A stretch of DNA of 64,000 bases from Petrosia ficiformis. Lineage: Eukaryota; Porifera; Demospongiae; Haplosclerida; Petrosiidae. This document shows positions 10,381 through 36,466 of the stretch, piece by piece; position 1 is the first letter of the stretch; every line of letters starts with the position of its first letter. Below the pieces are notes generated by a model. That model saw only the letters and a program-made list of their open reading frames with translations, ran no database searches and was not told the DNA's origin. The translations under genes were made by a program, and so were the position numbers. The stretch covers positions 62,803,537 to 62,867,536 of the forward strand of contig OX345636.1 of NCBI GenBank assembly GCA_947044365.1. The letters are read 5' to 3'.

Positions 10381-10534
10381 TGACAGAATTTTGCACTCAA
10401 CAATAATGAAAAAAACACAAACTATAAAATCAATCTCTACTGACACAACTGAGATAAATTAATTAAAACACAGTATATATAGTCACATGTAATCATGAAT
10501 ATTAATGAACTTAATAACTAGTCAGAACTTCACA
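10381..10534 (-). repeat. 3' LTR of the deleted Ty3/Gypsy element
   Basis: Near-identical to 12272-12426, differing by a few substitutions and small indels. On the element's sense strand it starts TGTGAAGTTC and ends TTCTGTCA. It follows the polypurine tract directly. Confidence 0.85.
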
Positions 10535-10666
10535 CTCCTCCCCCTCTAGTTTGAAACCAGTGCAGATATGTCATAACTGGTCGACGTACTCTATTTGAAC
10601 GACGAAGTGTTTCACTTCTATTTGTGGAAGTAGTCTGTCTTGTTTCAACAGGAGCTTCACTTTGCA

Positions 10667-11040
10667 CTAGGTGTGGGGGTGTAGTAATTTTCCAATCCTC
10701 AAATCTTCAAAATCGTCTGAACTGTCCATCACCTGATCTTCAGCATGAAGAAAATGAAGCTGATTAACATGTCTCTTTATAACATTTCCTGAAGTAGTTT
10801 GAACTCTATAAGATACTGGACCAGTAATTTTGATTACTGTAACTGGAATCCATTTGATTTTTCCTGAATAATTTCTAGCAAAAAGAGTATCACCAACTGA
10901 AAATTTTCTGACAGCGCACAGATTAGTTTGGGATACTTTGTCTTGTTTATCTTTAACTTTTTTGTAGATATCAGGGTGCAATAAATTAAATCAGGAACAT
11001 GGGCGTCTGCCCAATAATATTTCTGCTGGAGCTAAGCCTG
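10667..11040 (-). pseudogene. Integrase C-terminal remnant of the deleted Ty3/Gypsy element
   Basis: Reading on the minus strand, LAPAEILLGRR is followed, after a one-base frame break, by HPDIYKKVKDKQDK and FSVGDTLFARNYSGK, then GPVSYRVQTTSGN. This is the usual end of gypsy integrases (SPAELLLGRR...). The catalytic core upstream is absent, having been removed by the internal deletion. The frame ends at 10667, about 120 bp before the polypurine tract. Confidence 0.8.
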
Positions 11041-11044
11041 TAAT

Positions 11045-11401
11045 TTAGACTGGAAAAATACAGCATTTATGCTGGTCCAATTTCGTTTAACCTGTTGTAA
11101 CCAATTTTCGTCCGAAAAGGCTTGGACCACTACCTTGAACAACAAGTAAGGGTAATGTGAACTGCTTATCATCATATGAAACATCTACGTCTACTAAGCC
11201 TAAGATAGCAAAACTTTCACCTGTGTAAGTGTGTAGGGTGATAGTAGTTGGATTGAGCTCTGGAAGAGTTTGTAATGAATGGTAAGTGCTTTCACTAATA
11301 ATGGGGTATGAGGCACCAGTATCTACCTCCATTGGCAACTCAAAACCATTTATTTTAACGTTGACCTTTATGGGCTTGCCATCCCCAGGCAAAGTAAACA
11401 A
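11045..11401 (-). pseudogene. Retropepsin region of the deleted Ty3/Gypsy element
   Basis: An open stretch contains MEVDTGASYPIISESTYH (active-site DTGA) and the C-terminal SGPSLFGR. Upstream on the same strand, near 11580-11620, lie gag zinc-knuckle remnants (CYRCGGNHY). A one-base frame break near 11098 leads into the protease-RT linker, where the internal deletion begins. Confidence 0.8.
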
Positions 11402-11784
11402 GGGGTAAGCCTTGGCAGGTTGATTAGTCTGGTTTGAAGTACCAGGGGAATGGTCAGGATTGTTTTCTAAGACGTGTGGGCTGAACTTGTGAAATTGTAG
11501 TTTTAGTTCTGGGTGAATTAGATTTTGGGCGACCTCTGCCCACTTGCCACACGATCTGCAGACTGCACTGAAGAACTTGCATCTGTTTGCATAATGATTT
11601 CCTCCACATCTATAGCATTCAATGGCGGGAACGGTTCGTTGTTTCCCCGCTTGAGTCTTGAGACAAGTTGAGTCTATGAACTGGTTGAGACGGTGTCACG
11701 GTTCTTTTTTTGCATCTCTGCAATATTTTTGGCAGCTAATTCCATAGCTTGAGCTGTGTCCAAAGCATTTTGACATGTCAAGTC

Positions 11785-12240
11785 TCATTCTTGTAACAAT
11801 CGACTTTCAATTCGTGAATTATTAATACCACATACAATGCGATCTCTCACCATTTCATCTAATTTAGTTCCATAATCACAGCAATCGGCGAGCGACTTCA
11901 AGGCTGCCACATAGCTTGCAACAGATTCTCCTGTCTCTCTAACACGAGTGTTGAATTTGAAACGATGTACACTAGTGCTCGGCTTGGGGTTGAAGTAATC
12001 GGAAAGAACTTTAACTAGTTTATCGTAAGTTTTGTCATTAGGACTATCAGGTTGCAAAAGGTTCTTTAAGAGATCATACGTAGCAGCTCCACTGAACGAT
12101 AGTAAAATCGACTTCTCTTTGTATTGTTTGTAATGTCGTTAGACGTGAAGTAGTATCCAAGTCATTCTGAATATGAAGTCCACGATACGCTGTGTTGATC
12201 GAAAGCGGAAAGTTTCCCGTGAGCCATCTGGTGAATATCT
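11785..12240 (-). pseudogene. Gag (capsid-like) region of the deleted Ty3/Gypsy element
   Basis: The main block (12057-11785) contains FNPKPSTSVHRFKFNTR, ESVASYVAALKSLADCC and MVRDRIVCGINN, the signature of the retrotransposon gag domain. Its N-terminal part (MAHGKLSAFDQHSVSWTSYS near 12240) lies in another frame with a stop, so the gene is broken by at least one frameshift and one nonsense codon. Confidence 0.83.
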
Positions 12241-12271
12241 TCAGTCGTTTGATCCTCGTCGCCAAAGGAAA

Positions 12272-12426
12272 TGACCGAATTTTGCACTCAACAAATAAAT
12301 GAAAAACACAAACTATAAAATCAATCTCTACTGACACAACTGAGATAAATTAATTAAAACACAGTATATATAGTCACATGTAACTCATGAATATTAATGA
12401 ACTTAATAACTCGTCAGAATATCACA
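12272..12426 (-). repeat. 5' LTR of the deleted Ty3/Gypsy element
   Basis: Direct copy of 10381-10534. The sequence just inside it on the sense strand (TTTGGCGACGAGGATC) is in the position expected for the primer-binding site. I did not assign a tRNA. Confidence 0.8.
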
Positions 12427-13145
12427 ATAGTAATATTTGTAGTGCTGTATTCATTATTACCAGTAGTACTATCAGTAGTGCTGTAATCAGTATTACTCGT
12501 AGTACTATCAGTAGTGCTATATTCATTATTACTAGTAGTACCTCAGTAGTGCTGTATTCAGTATTACTATCAGTAGTCATTTTTAGTAGTAGTTCTATCA
12601 GTAGTGCTGTATTCAGCAGTACTAGTAGTACTATCATTAATGCTGTATTCAGTATTACTAGTAGTACTATCAGTAGTGCTGTATTCAGTATTACTAGTAG
12701 TACTATCAGTAGTGCTATATTCATTATTACTAGTAGTACCATCAGTAGTGCTCTACTTATTAGTACTGTCATTAGAGTTGTATTCAGTATTACTAGTAGT
12801 ACTATTAGTAGCGGTAATACTATCAGTAGTGCTGTATTTATTAGTACCAGTAGTACTATCATTAGTGATGTATTCTGTATTACTAGTAGTACTATCAGTA
12901 GTCCTGTCTTCAGTAGTACTAGTGGTACTATCAGTAGTGCTGTATTCAGTAGTACTAGTAGTACTATCATTAATGCTGTATTCAGTATTACTAGTAGTAC
13001 TATCAGTAGTGCTATATTCATTATTACTAGTAGTACCTCAGTAGTGCTGTATTCAGTATTACTATCAGTAGTCATTTTTAGTAGTAGTACTATCAGTAGT
13101 GCTGTATTCAGTAGTGCTGTATTCAGTAGTACTAGTGGTAATCTC
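12420..13145 (+). repeat. 36-bp minisatellite, array 1
   Basis: About 20 diverged copies of a 36-bp unit (GCTGTATTCAGTATTACTAG then TAGTACTATCAGTAGT). Because 36 is a multiple of three and the unit is stop-free in four of six frames, long spurious ORFs of 12-residue repeats appear on both strands. They should not be called genes. Related arrays are at 13385-13490, 56975-57125 and 63365-64000. Confidence 0.92.
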
Positions 13146-13384
13146 TGATAGAATATGGTTTCCAGAATTTGACATATAGACTAAACTCATAGACACAATA
13201 ACTAAACTTATTACCGAAATAAATCGCAAAACTAAAGAAGATTCTGGAAGATTCCAGATTTCAAAGCACATGTACCAAACTAATTAAAAGACAGGTTTTA
13301 ACAAGTTCTTGCAACCAGACTAATTAGTCAAAGAGATAAACAATATACAGTCAATTTAAAGGTCAAACAGTTTGTAGTGCATAT

Positions 13385-13490
13385 ATAACACTATCAGTAG
13401 TGCTGTATTCAGAAGTACTAGTAGTACTATCTGTAGTGCTGTATACAGTAATACCATCAGTAGTGCTGTATTCAGTATTACTTATACACT
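13385..13490 (+). repeat. 36-bp minisatellite, array 1b
   Basis: About three further units of the same minisatellite, separated from the main array by about 240 bp of unrelated sequence. Confidence 0.85.
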
Positions 13491-13938
13491 GTAAAAATAG
13501 AATTGTTAAAATAACATATATATTGCATGGTTAGTACAGTTGCAAGGATTTAACAATTAGTTGGTTGTTCAGGGTACATACATCTAACACCATAACTATA
13601 CTTTGCTCTAATTATATTAAAATACTTCAAAGATTTATGTACCTATTATAATCAGTTATCATGCCTAATATCTCACATTAGCTGCACAAAGAAGGTTTGG
13701 CAATCTAAAATGGCTCAATTTAAATAAATAATCTACTTTGTACATCTATTAGACAGCATAAGGATATTGAGATTACAATTATTTGATTATAATTACACTA
13801 TTGAATATCACATGATGTCATGTCATAAAGTGATTAGATAGCAACAATACTTTTCAGAAAATGCAAAAGTTTGGCTAGTTCCTTCTCTATATCTGAGTTT
13901 ATAATAAGTGCTCTCCACTATTCCCTCTCTCTCCAGAA

Positions 13939-28206
<14,268 letters not shown>

Positions 28207-29255
28207 TGCATGTGTGTGTATGTGTGTTGTTGTGTTAGCCTAAGTACTTTGTATGGTTTGGTTGTTACTAGTATGTACGTATGCAGTTAGTTGTTTTTTA
28301 AAATTTATTTTTGATAAGGCAATGCGGACTTACAAAAGATAGGTTTCAAAGTATTTGTACAGCAGTGAAAGACAAGTCAATCGTACGCGTCACAACTATA
28401 TAACTAGAAAATTTGGTGAAGAAGTAAATTATGTGCATTTCATATATTATTATGTTGAGATTACTATGAAGAAATGTTTAGTGATGTACTAAATTGCCTA
28501 TTTTCTGAGGTACAGCCTCATCTTTATGTAGTGTACATGTAATTACGTTTCTGTTCATTTTACAGGTACCAAGTAGACATGTGATGTTATAAACACAATG
28601 TATGGTCATTATACTGATGCATTATAATAAGAATACTCATATATAATTATTATAGAATTATACTTTGAACAAATTTGTACACTATTAATAATAAACGTTC
28701 GTTGTTGTACAAACAACCAATTTTTTTTATTCGCTAACAGAAATTGTACAAATATTGTTCTCAAACATCCCTGTACTTTTGCTTACAAGAATCACTATCA
28801 GTAACATTGATTATTGTTTGACCATCATATGACAAAGGCTGTATAATTTTATATTTTTACATCTTATAATCTCTTTGAAAAGCAACATTTGACCTACATA
28901 CAGAATAGAGACATTTTTTTGCACAAGTAATTATTTTCAATCATTTTAATATAATTTTTGTATGGAGTCCCTAAGTGGACACAAATCATTATTAATACAA
29001 TAAGAAGCACAATTAAAAAGCATCTATTCATAAAAATCATCTTGAATTTTGTACACTTTAGTGCTCCATATTGTCCACTAAATATAGCGATTCTTAAATG
29101 CTCATATTTAGCATGCATTAACTTTAGCCACTTTGTAAGCAGTACTTAAATTGCCTACGAATTATAATGAAAAAGCTTATGATATATATTTATATTTTAA
29201 TTATATCACACCCACATCAATATCAACCTCTTGTGTCTAGTGGTTTTTAAATGAA
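28207..29255. other. Intergenic, AT-rich
   Basis: 3' flank of the kelch-kinase gene. No exon or recognisable repeat was found, apart from AT-rich simple sequence. Confidence 0.5.
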
Positions 29256-29259
29256 GTCC

Positions 29260-30245
29260 ATAGCTGTATTGATAATTGTTTTCCAATAAAGAAATTAATA
29301 TAATACATTGACAACATGCTTGTATATTATAATAATTATTATTATGTATACTTATTATAAAATGATTATTATACTGTAAGAATCACACTATTGTACAAAT
29401 ATTAATATAATGACATCACTAATGTTGAATATGTACTAGAAGATGAAAAAATGGCAAACAAGAGTTTGGAAGATGAGAAACCGGACTGATGACTATGAAC
29501 CTACATATGATGGAGGATAGTGGTGAAGAGCTTTGTTATAGTGTATTATATTATTATCATTATGACATTATTATATCACATATATATATATATATATATA
29601 TAAGTGTGCTTACCTTCATTTGTTCCTGATGTGTAACTAAATATTAAAACCTCTGAAAGAGCAACAAAGTATCAAACAAACATCTGCATTTGAAAGGTCA
29701 GTCCTCAACAGTGAAGTCAACAGTCAACTGTTTCGCTAAAATATACTACAACCAGTATGTTATAGAACCATTCAGATGTTTACTGACAAAGTGGATGTCA
29801 TCTGCAGTTGTCTCATTCGCTGTTATCACTGTTTCTCCACAATCATCGAAAAGGTCAAAAACGGTCAGCAATTTCAGCAAACATATTACTACTGCAACGA
29901 TCCAGAAACTTCCCTACGTTACTGGATGATGTAGAAATGTTCTTTACTTGTGCCTTTGCCTTTCTTTGTTGGGGAATAGTCAAGAATAGCTAAGAAACAA
30001 AAGAGAACCAAAAAAATCTGACCTTTATAATTGAAATTATTAAAAATGTGTGGGCGATAGAAGCACATTTATAAGTATGGCCACAATACAATAGAACACT
30101 CATATGTGTGGGTGGTGCGCTTAATATTTCATTTTTTTCAGGTCTATAACTCTGATAATGTATAAGATTTTAGATTCTAACTTACTTTGCTGGAATTAGC
30201 AAAGCCATTGATGTAAAATTTATGCTTCGCTATCAGTAGGAAAAG
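29260..30245 (+). repeat. Dispersed repeat family B, copy 2 (longest)
   Basis: Matches 42960-43900 in reverse complement over almost its whole length and 3990-4440 in part. Internal words: TTCATTTGTTCCTGATGTGT, GTCCTCAACAGTGAAGTCAA, GCAACGATCCAGAAACTTCC. It has short open stretches but none intact in both copies. It ends exactly where the TIR element at 30246 begins. Confidence 0.8.
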
Positions 30246-30822
30246 TAGTCTGGCGTAGCCAGACCCACCGCTGAAGGGAGGGGGGTCTGGTGAAACGCGT
30301 ATACTAAAGTTGTTCTAGTGGAATGCAATTAAGCTGCAGCAATTACGTAATCTCAGTAGGTGTTGTATAAATATATACACTGCAGATGAAATAATTTCTG
30401 ATCTATCATGATAGCTGTCAGTGAACTTACAACAATTACTATTGATGGCTTTTCAATGGGGTAGAGATTATCAAACACCCAAGGAAGGCAAGCATAGCAA
30501 AGACTCTTTCCATACTCTGTTGGAAGCACACCAAATACATCTTCTCCTTTCACAACGCTGATTATCACATCCATCTGCTTATCCTTTAATGAATCATACC
30601 CTAATCTCTTCGCAGCAGTCGTTGAAGCCATTACTACATCTCTGCAGATCTCTTCTAATTTTCGCAGGTGATAATAATATTCATAACAGTGATAATCATA
30701 TTCATAAACAAATAATAATATTCATTGTGACCACAATCGCTGCACTGTAGGCTGCAGTAGAACAACTTTGGTATACGCGTTTCACCAGACCCCCCTCCCT
30801 TCAGCGGTGGGTCTGGCTACGC
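30246..30822. mobile_element. Non-autonomous TIR element carrying a RecQ-like helicase exon
   Basis: Terminal inverted repeats of about 75 bp: 30246-30326 and 30753-30822 (words AGCCAGACCC, GGGTCTGG, AACGCGTATAC). Between them lies a minus-strand RecQ-like exon. The same TIR type occurs at 47440-47495 near the start of a DUF6589-like gene. I infer an internally deleted member of a family that also carries DUF6589, possibly Academ-like. Confidence 0.72.
30353..30631 (-). pseudogene. RecQ-like DNA helicase N-terminal exon
   Basis: The translation has a Q-motif-like LGYDSLKDKQMDVIISVVKG, then motif I as VLPTEYGKSLCYACLP (Gly-to-Glu in the usual PTGxGKS) and motif Ia-like SIVIVVSSLTAIMIDQ. RecQ helicases are 3'-5' DNA unwinding ATPases. 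Only the first exon is here, so no helicase can be made. Its 3' part (30325-30577) is repeated in inverted orientation at 30823-31066. Confidence 0.75.
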
Positions 30823-31066
30823 AGATGGATGTGATAATCAGCGTTGTGAAAGGAGATGTATTTGGTGTGCTTCCAACAGAGTATGGAAAGAGTCTTTGCT
30901 ATGCTTGCCTTCCTTGGGTGTTTGATAATCTCTACCCCATTGAAAAGCCATCAATAGTAATTGTTGTAAGTTCACTGACAGCTATCATGATAGATCAGAA
31001 ATTATTTCATCTGCAGTGTATATATTTATACAACACCTACTGAGATTACGTAATTGCTGCAGCTTA
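30823..31066 (+). pseudogene. Inverted duplicate of the RecQ-like exon
   Basis: Near-perfect reverse complement of 30325-30577, again encoding QMDVIISVVKG, a three-base shorter DVFGVLPTEYGKS and the following residues. It is joined directly to an incomplete TIR at 30822 and ends 2 bp before the ATG of the USP-Ulp1 gene. Confidence 0.85.
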
Positions 31067-31068
31067 AC

Positions 31069-32483
31069 ATGAATTTTCAAGCAAATTTTCCAGAAGCAGG
31101 GAATGGTATGCAAAACTTAGGAAATACATGCTTTGCAAATGCTACATTGCAATCATTGCTCATAATCCCAATATTCGCTCATGTTTATTATCACACCAAA
31201 AAGGTAATAATAATAATGTATAATATAAATAATATATTATTGTTAATGTACTAAATGAAGATTAATGATATTTCTTTAGTGTGCAGATGTACATTTTGCA
31301 TATCTTGTGTACTAAAAACGCTCATACAGCAGGTAAAACATAACAAGGTTCCAATATCTCCGATTGAGCTGCACAGCAATATGAATAGTAAGTTTTATGT
31401 TGCTGACATTGAAGCATTGAAAGTAATTTATTCCACCCTAAGGAGTACTACCACAATGGCAGATGAATAATCAGGAGGATGCACATGAGTTTCTTGTAGG
31501 GATCCTAAAGGGAATGGAAGAAACAGACATTAGGTTAATATTGTTTATTTCAAAATAAATGCAATCAAAATTTACTACTGTTAATTACAGTACCCAGCTT
31601 AGAAATCTAACACATACAGGTATTGAATCTACAGGTGAGCAGTATAGCACAAATTTATTCAATACATAATACATAATTTATATTACAGCAAGATGCTTTG
31701 ACTGTAATTTTACACGAACCAAAGTTAGTTATCAATCACACCTTCAAGTTGGAACACAGGTCAGTATGTATTGTACATGTACATATAATTTTGCAACTAT
31801 ATACATGTACTTACATGTTCAATTGTGATATATCTCACAGGGGAGAAATATAGAAGAAGGCATTAAAGCACTTGAAACAGAAGAGATTTTACGTGGTACA
31901 GACATGGTATACTGCGATAGGTACAAGTATTAAGAACTAGGACATTGCATTAAATAAGATAATTTGATTTATTAACAGATGCAACCAGAATACTCAAACA
32001 AGTTTAAAACAAAACATTTCTCATTTACCCCCAACTCTCATTGTACATATCAGGAGGTAAAAGCGTATAATAATACATTAAATCATAATTATTGCAATTT
32101 ACAGATTCTTCTGGAAAAATAAACAAGCCAAGAAAGACTGTCGATACTTAAGTATGACAGAACATTTGCAGCTCTATGATAATAAGGTTCTTTTTACAAA
32201 TGCATATTACTAATGTTACCCTACTGTCTACAATTTAGGGAAACATTAAACAATATTTACTGTCATCTGTGATTACACATCTGGGACCCAGTACTCATGG
32301 AGGACACTATGTGTCATATGTTCGTACAAAAGAAGGATGGTATGAATTTGATGATGTATCTGTAAGTCATTAACTGTAATTCAAACAGTTTAAATATAAC
32401 TGTGCATACATGCATCTTAGGTAACAAAAGGTAACATTGACTCTATTTTAACAAAGCAAGGCTACATTCTATTCTATACTGAG
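31069..32483 (+). CDS. USP catalytic domain exons 1-10 of the fusion gene
   Basis: Ten short exons give a complete, compact USP (C19) domain. Catalytic Cys in GMQNLGNTCFANATLQ; QDAHEFL-type Gln box; zinc-type cysteines in ARCFDCNFTRTK and VYCDRCNQNTQ; catalytic His in LGPSTHGGHYVSYVR; acidic third residue in EGWYEFDDVS; end at GYILFYTE. Exon 2 is the least certain, because its frame fits only with the donor at 31217 or a one-base error. Confidence 0.82.
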
Positions 32484-34081
32484 GTGAATCATCAAAAACT
32501 AACACACACTTGACCTATGCAAAAGCAAAAGATTCATATGAAGGTGTAGGACATGCCAGAGTTGCTAGTTAAATTTAACACTTATTTACCCAACATCTTT
32601 GATGTATGACCACAGTACTTCTCTTCTCACAGATTAAAGGAAACCAACAACCTACAGACATTAAAGCAAAGTCAAGTTCATCACTAAGACAGAAACAGAA
32701 TGATATGGGTAGTATTGCAACACAATACCAACACAAATATCTTCCTACAATCAAAGGTCCTAATGCAATCTAGCTACTATATATATATAATATATGACAC
32801 ACACTATGTTCAGATATGGAAAGTTGTTTTAAGAAGGCATCTACTGACTCAAAAGTTACATGTATTACTTGGCACTGTACTATACAGAACTATAAACAAA
32901 ATATTTATGTAACAGGGAGTGATTTGAGATGTCTACAGCAAGAGTGGGAAGCAACTACAGTTACTGAATGTTGGCTTAACGATAATGTAAAAAGTAATAA
33001 GTACTTTTGAATTATAACATTATCAAATCATGATCACAGATTATAAATAGTTACATACTGCTGTTATGTAACAACATGAAACACACTAGTGTGAGTTAAT
33101 AAAATATTTGCTTATGAACACTGTATGTTATGGTTTTGTGATATTCATACCATAGGATAACACTATACTACCTATTAATTCACTTTTTGTAAAGAGTCTA
33201 GAAGTAAAAGGAATTGATCATACACTGAAAATGTGGTACAGAAAGGTTAAAATCAATTATTCATAAATACATGTATCAATAATAATTTATGGCAACCATG
33301 TTTCTAAATAGCTGAAAATGTTTACTGGATTTAATGTATGGATTATCCCTATTAATAGGAATGCTCATTGGACAATGATGGTAATATAGACATAATTTCG
33401 TATGTATTACAATTATAACTGCAACATTCATATACTGTAGGTAATAGATTTTAAGAGCAAGGTCGTACACTATACAGATTCTCTTGGTCCATCTCCATGT
33501 ACAAATACAACAGTAGCTATCATAAGCCCAATGATGTGAGAGAATTTGTATATCTTTGCATGCCATTTATATGCAACCATTTCCATAATTTTACATCATT
33601 ACAAATGGTTTAGGAAATTTATCGAGGCACGGTACAAACATGAAACAGGAAATGCGTTTATATGGAAAGACTGGGAAAGAAATTTTCATCTTGTAAGCAA
33701 CAAAAGGTCAACTGATGATATTGGTTTTATAATGAATGAATTACATAGAGTGCCCCATGTCAGAAAAATGGATTTGACTGCGGAATATTTGCTATAAAGG
33801 TTTGGTCATGGTTTATCATGAAACTATAGTAGAACATTTTCTGAATTATTTTAACATGCAGATGGCATCTTGTATTATAAAACAAACTGAACCGAAGTTT
33901 TCACAGGTTTATACTTTATAACATTTATAGATACAATACAAAATTATCTATTTTCTTGCACACATAGGCTGATATGCCGAGATTTAGATATGAAATTGCA
34001 TATGAAATTATCAATGAAAAGCTAATGCTAAATATTTTAAAGTTTATATTTAATATCAGTACTGCCATAGGCCAATACTGA
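31069..34081 (+). CDS. USP deubiquitinase fused to Ulp1/SENP protease, 19 exons
   Basis: Exons: 31069-31217 (or 31203), 31287-31387, 31443-31533, 31591-31634, 31689-31759, 31841-31920, 31979-32056, 32105-32186, 32239-32361, 32421-32483, 32633-32708, 32814-32986, 33156-33245, 33312-33380, 33441-33535, 33614-33692, 33749-33799, 33862-33906, 33968-34081. Phases match at every join, except that the first intron needs the later donor. USP half: Cys box NLGNTCFANATLQSL, QEDAHEFL, Cys pairs CFDC and CDRCNQ, His box STHGGHYVSYV, WYEFDD. Ulp1 half: WLND, NAHWTMMVIDF, YTDSLG, QKNGFDCGIF, DMPRFR. Both sets of catalytic residues are intact. USPs cleave ubiquitin and Ulp1/SENP proteases cleave SUMO or related tails, so I infer dual de-conjugation. 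No membrane segment is seen. A MULE-type gene follows 43 bp downstream. Reading through the intron at 32484 would give a USP-only protein. Confidence 0.82.
32633..34081 (+). CDS. Ulp1/SENP (C48) domain exons 11-19 of the fusion gene
   Basis: After a Ser/Lys-rich linker exon, the Ulp1 domain starts with TECWLNDN. His is in NRNAHWTMMVIDF, Asp in VVHYTDSLGPSPC, Gln and Cys in PCQKNGFDCGIFAIK, and the C-terminus is SQADMPRFRYEIAYEI. The catalytic Cys lies in the 51-bp exon 33749-33799. It is missed if the GTAAGC donor at 33693 is read through, which gives a false ending instead. TGA stop at 34079-34081. Confidence 0.82.
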
Positions 34082-35008
34082 TGACCGACTTAACCCTAAC
34101 AGAAATCTAGCACTTTTCCTTTCCATGCAAGGAAATGGAAAACATATAAAAGGACCTTACAGTAATGATGATGTGAAAGCAACAGAGTGCTCAACATCTA
34201 GTGAAGGTTCACATCACTACGTTAACAAAAGCAGTATGCAATCAGTGAAACGTGAACCAAAAACTGAACAGTGTAATACAATGCCTAGTATCTCCCATGA
34301 TGCAGCAGGAAGTCTTGAAGTGGCTAAATCAATAAATACAATATACATCCAACAGCCACTATCACAATGTACAGAAAAAGTAAACAGCACCGTACCTATA
34401 TTTACATCTATACAACAGACAATAGACATTGGTAACGAAAAAAATGAAGCAGAGAAAACTAATGAAAACAGTATAATGCAGCATAGTAAATTAATTGAGG
34501 TAAGGTACATGCATAGCATCAGTAACTTGATTGAAATCAATTTATAGGGATACCAATGTAGTGACTGTGGAAAGACATACCAAAGCAGAAGTGGCTTGTT
34601 CAAACATAAAAAAGCTACAAATCATGATAACTTATCAATGGGAGATCTAAAATGTCTGGAACATAATTGCGATTTTTGTACGCAACAAGTAAAGCAACTT
34701 CAAAACCATTTACAAGATGTACACCAGTTTAACATGGCCAAGGACACACTGACATTCACAAGCAAAGAAGGTACACAAAATAAACTGAATTGATTACAAG
34801 TTAGAGTATATGGGTAAATATAATATCTATTTCATATAGAATTCACTGATTGGAAAAAAACTTTTGAAGAGGAGACAGCAAGTTCATATGTAAAAGGCAC
34901 AGGGAATAAAGCTGATTCATTTGGAAATATCACTTCTTATTATTACTGTAACAGAAGAGGGAAATTAAAAGTCAGGGGAGCTCAAAAATTAATACCTACT
35001 GTACTGCA

Positions 35009-36466
35009 TTGATTAAGACTATAGTGGACTACAAAACTGGTAAGGTGAAAACAGAGGTATGTGGCACACACTACGGACACGCGCAAGACTTAGAACATAT
35101 TCGTTTACCTGAGGATGTTCGACTCTCAATAGCTGGACAGCTACATCAGGGAGTTTCTTTCCAACACATACTAGACAACATTAGAAACAGTGTCGGTGAT
35201 GATTTGAAACGTATCCACCTAATAACAAGAAAAGACATCAGAAACACTGAGAAAGCTTACCAAGTTAATTCAGTTCGACGACATGAGGATGATGCAACCA
35301 GTGTAGCATGCTGGGTACAAGAAATAACAGAAAAAAAAGCTATTAGTCCTGTAATCTTTTATAAATGTCCAGGTGTTTCACAGCCAGAAGACTGTGACAA
35401 TATGGGCATAAATGACTTTATGATCTGCCTTCAAACACCTCTACAAGCTACTTTAATGAAACAGTTTGGTCACAAAAAGATTCTTTGTATGGATTCTACT
35501 CATGGCACAAACAGTTATGATTTTCAGCTGGTCACAATTGTTGTAGTAGATGAATATGGTGAAAGATATCCTGTAGCGTGGTGTCTATCAAATCGTGAAG
35601 ACCAATTTGCACTTGAAAACGTCCTAAAACCTATAAGGAAAAGAATTGGATCAATAACCCCTGCATGGTTTATGTCAGACGACGCTGAACAATACCACAA
35701 CGCATGGAGGTCTGTATTTGGAGAAGTTGACAATAAACTACTATGCACATGGCATGTTGACAGGGCATGGAGAGAAAATTCAACACTAATTAAAGAGAAA
35801 GAAACAAAAGTTGCAGTATACCATAGCTTAAGAGTTTTATTGGAGCAGAGCGAAGTTAGTAAATTTAACAGCCTTCTAATGAGGACAGCTCAACAGTTAC
35901 AAGTAAATAGAGACACTGCAGAATTTGGACAATATTTTGTAAAAACATACATGCATCGAAAACGACAATGGGCTAATTGCTACCGACAAAAAGCTTTTAT
36001 TAATACAAATATGTACGTAGAGGCATTTCATCACGTACTGAAGTATATATATCTAAATGGAAAAGTTAATAAAAGAGTTGACAAATGTATTCACACACTA
36101 CTGAAAATCACCAGAGACAAAACATTTGAAAGACTGATAAAGATGACAAAAGGTAAAAAAACAAAAAAGATAACAGAGATACATAAGAGGCACTTAGCTA
36201 GTCATGAGATGACGATGGAGTCAGTGATAGCTATTCAAGAAAGAATATGGGAAGTGAAATCATCCAGAAATGAAAGGAAATATATGGTAGCATTAGAAAA
36301 TTTAGTAAGTCCAGAAAAGTGTATGTTAAAATGTAATGAATGTGATATATGCATCCATTCATTTGCATGTACATGTCAAGATTACGTTGTAAATGGAAAT
36401 ATGTGTAAACATATACACTTGATAGTGAAATTCCGTACAGACAAATACATTAATAAGACACCATAA
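35009..36466 (+). pseudogene. MULE transposase and SWIM finger block
   Basis: A 485-codon open block. It starts inside the conserved region (GKVKTEVCGTHYGHAQDLEH), then LPEDVRLSIAGQLHQGVS. The first catalytic Asp is in CMDSTHGTNS and the second in FMSDDAEQYHNAW. A Glu is plausible in NMYVEAFHHVLK. The SWIM zinc ligands CTC...CKHIH are near the end. The first Met of this frame is not the start; the frame begins upstream. Confidence 0.82.

Larger units (their letters stand above)
10381..12426 (-). mobile_element. Internally deleted Ty3/Gypsy LTR retrotransposon
   Basis: Two direct repeats of about 155 bp (10381-10534 and 12272-12426) begin and end TG...CA and bracket minus-strand gag, protease and an integrase tail. 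A polypurine tract (AGAGGGGGAGGAG) abuts the 3' LTR at 10535-10547. RT, RNase H and the integrase core are missing: the protease-RT linker (NWLQQVKRNWTS near 11080) joins integrase C-terminal sequence near 11040. It is therefore a non-autonomous derivative. Its 5' LTR lies directly against the 36-bp minisatellite. Confidence 0.88.

Noticed and set aside
12387..13148. A 253-codon ORF and overlapping antisense ORFs with 12-residue repeats
   Set aside because: They are products of the 36-bp minisatellite, whose unit is stop-free in four frames; the same unit occurs at other non-coding loci.
33614..33797. A Ulp1-like ending without the catalytic Cys, which suggested a dead protease
   Set aside because: It arises from reading through a GTAAGC donor at 33693. 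Splicing to 33749 restores QKNGFDCGIF in phase and continues into two more Ulp1 exons.
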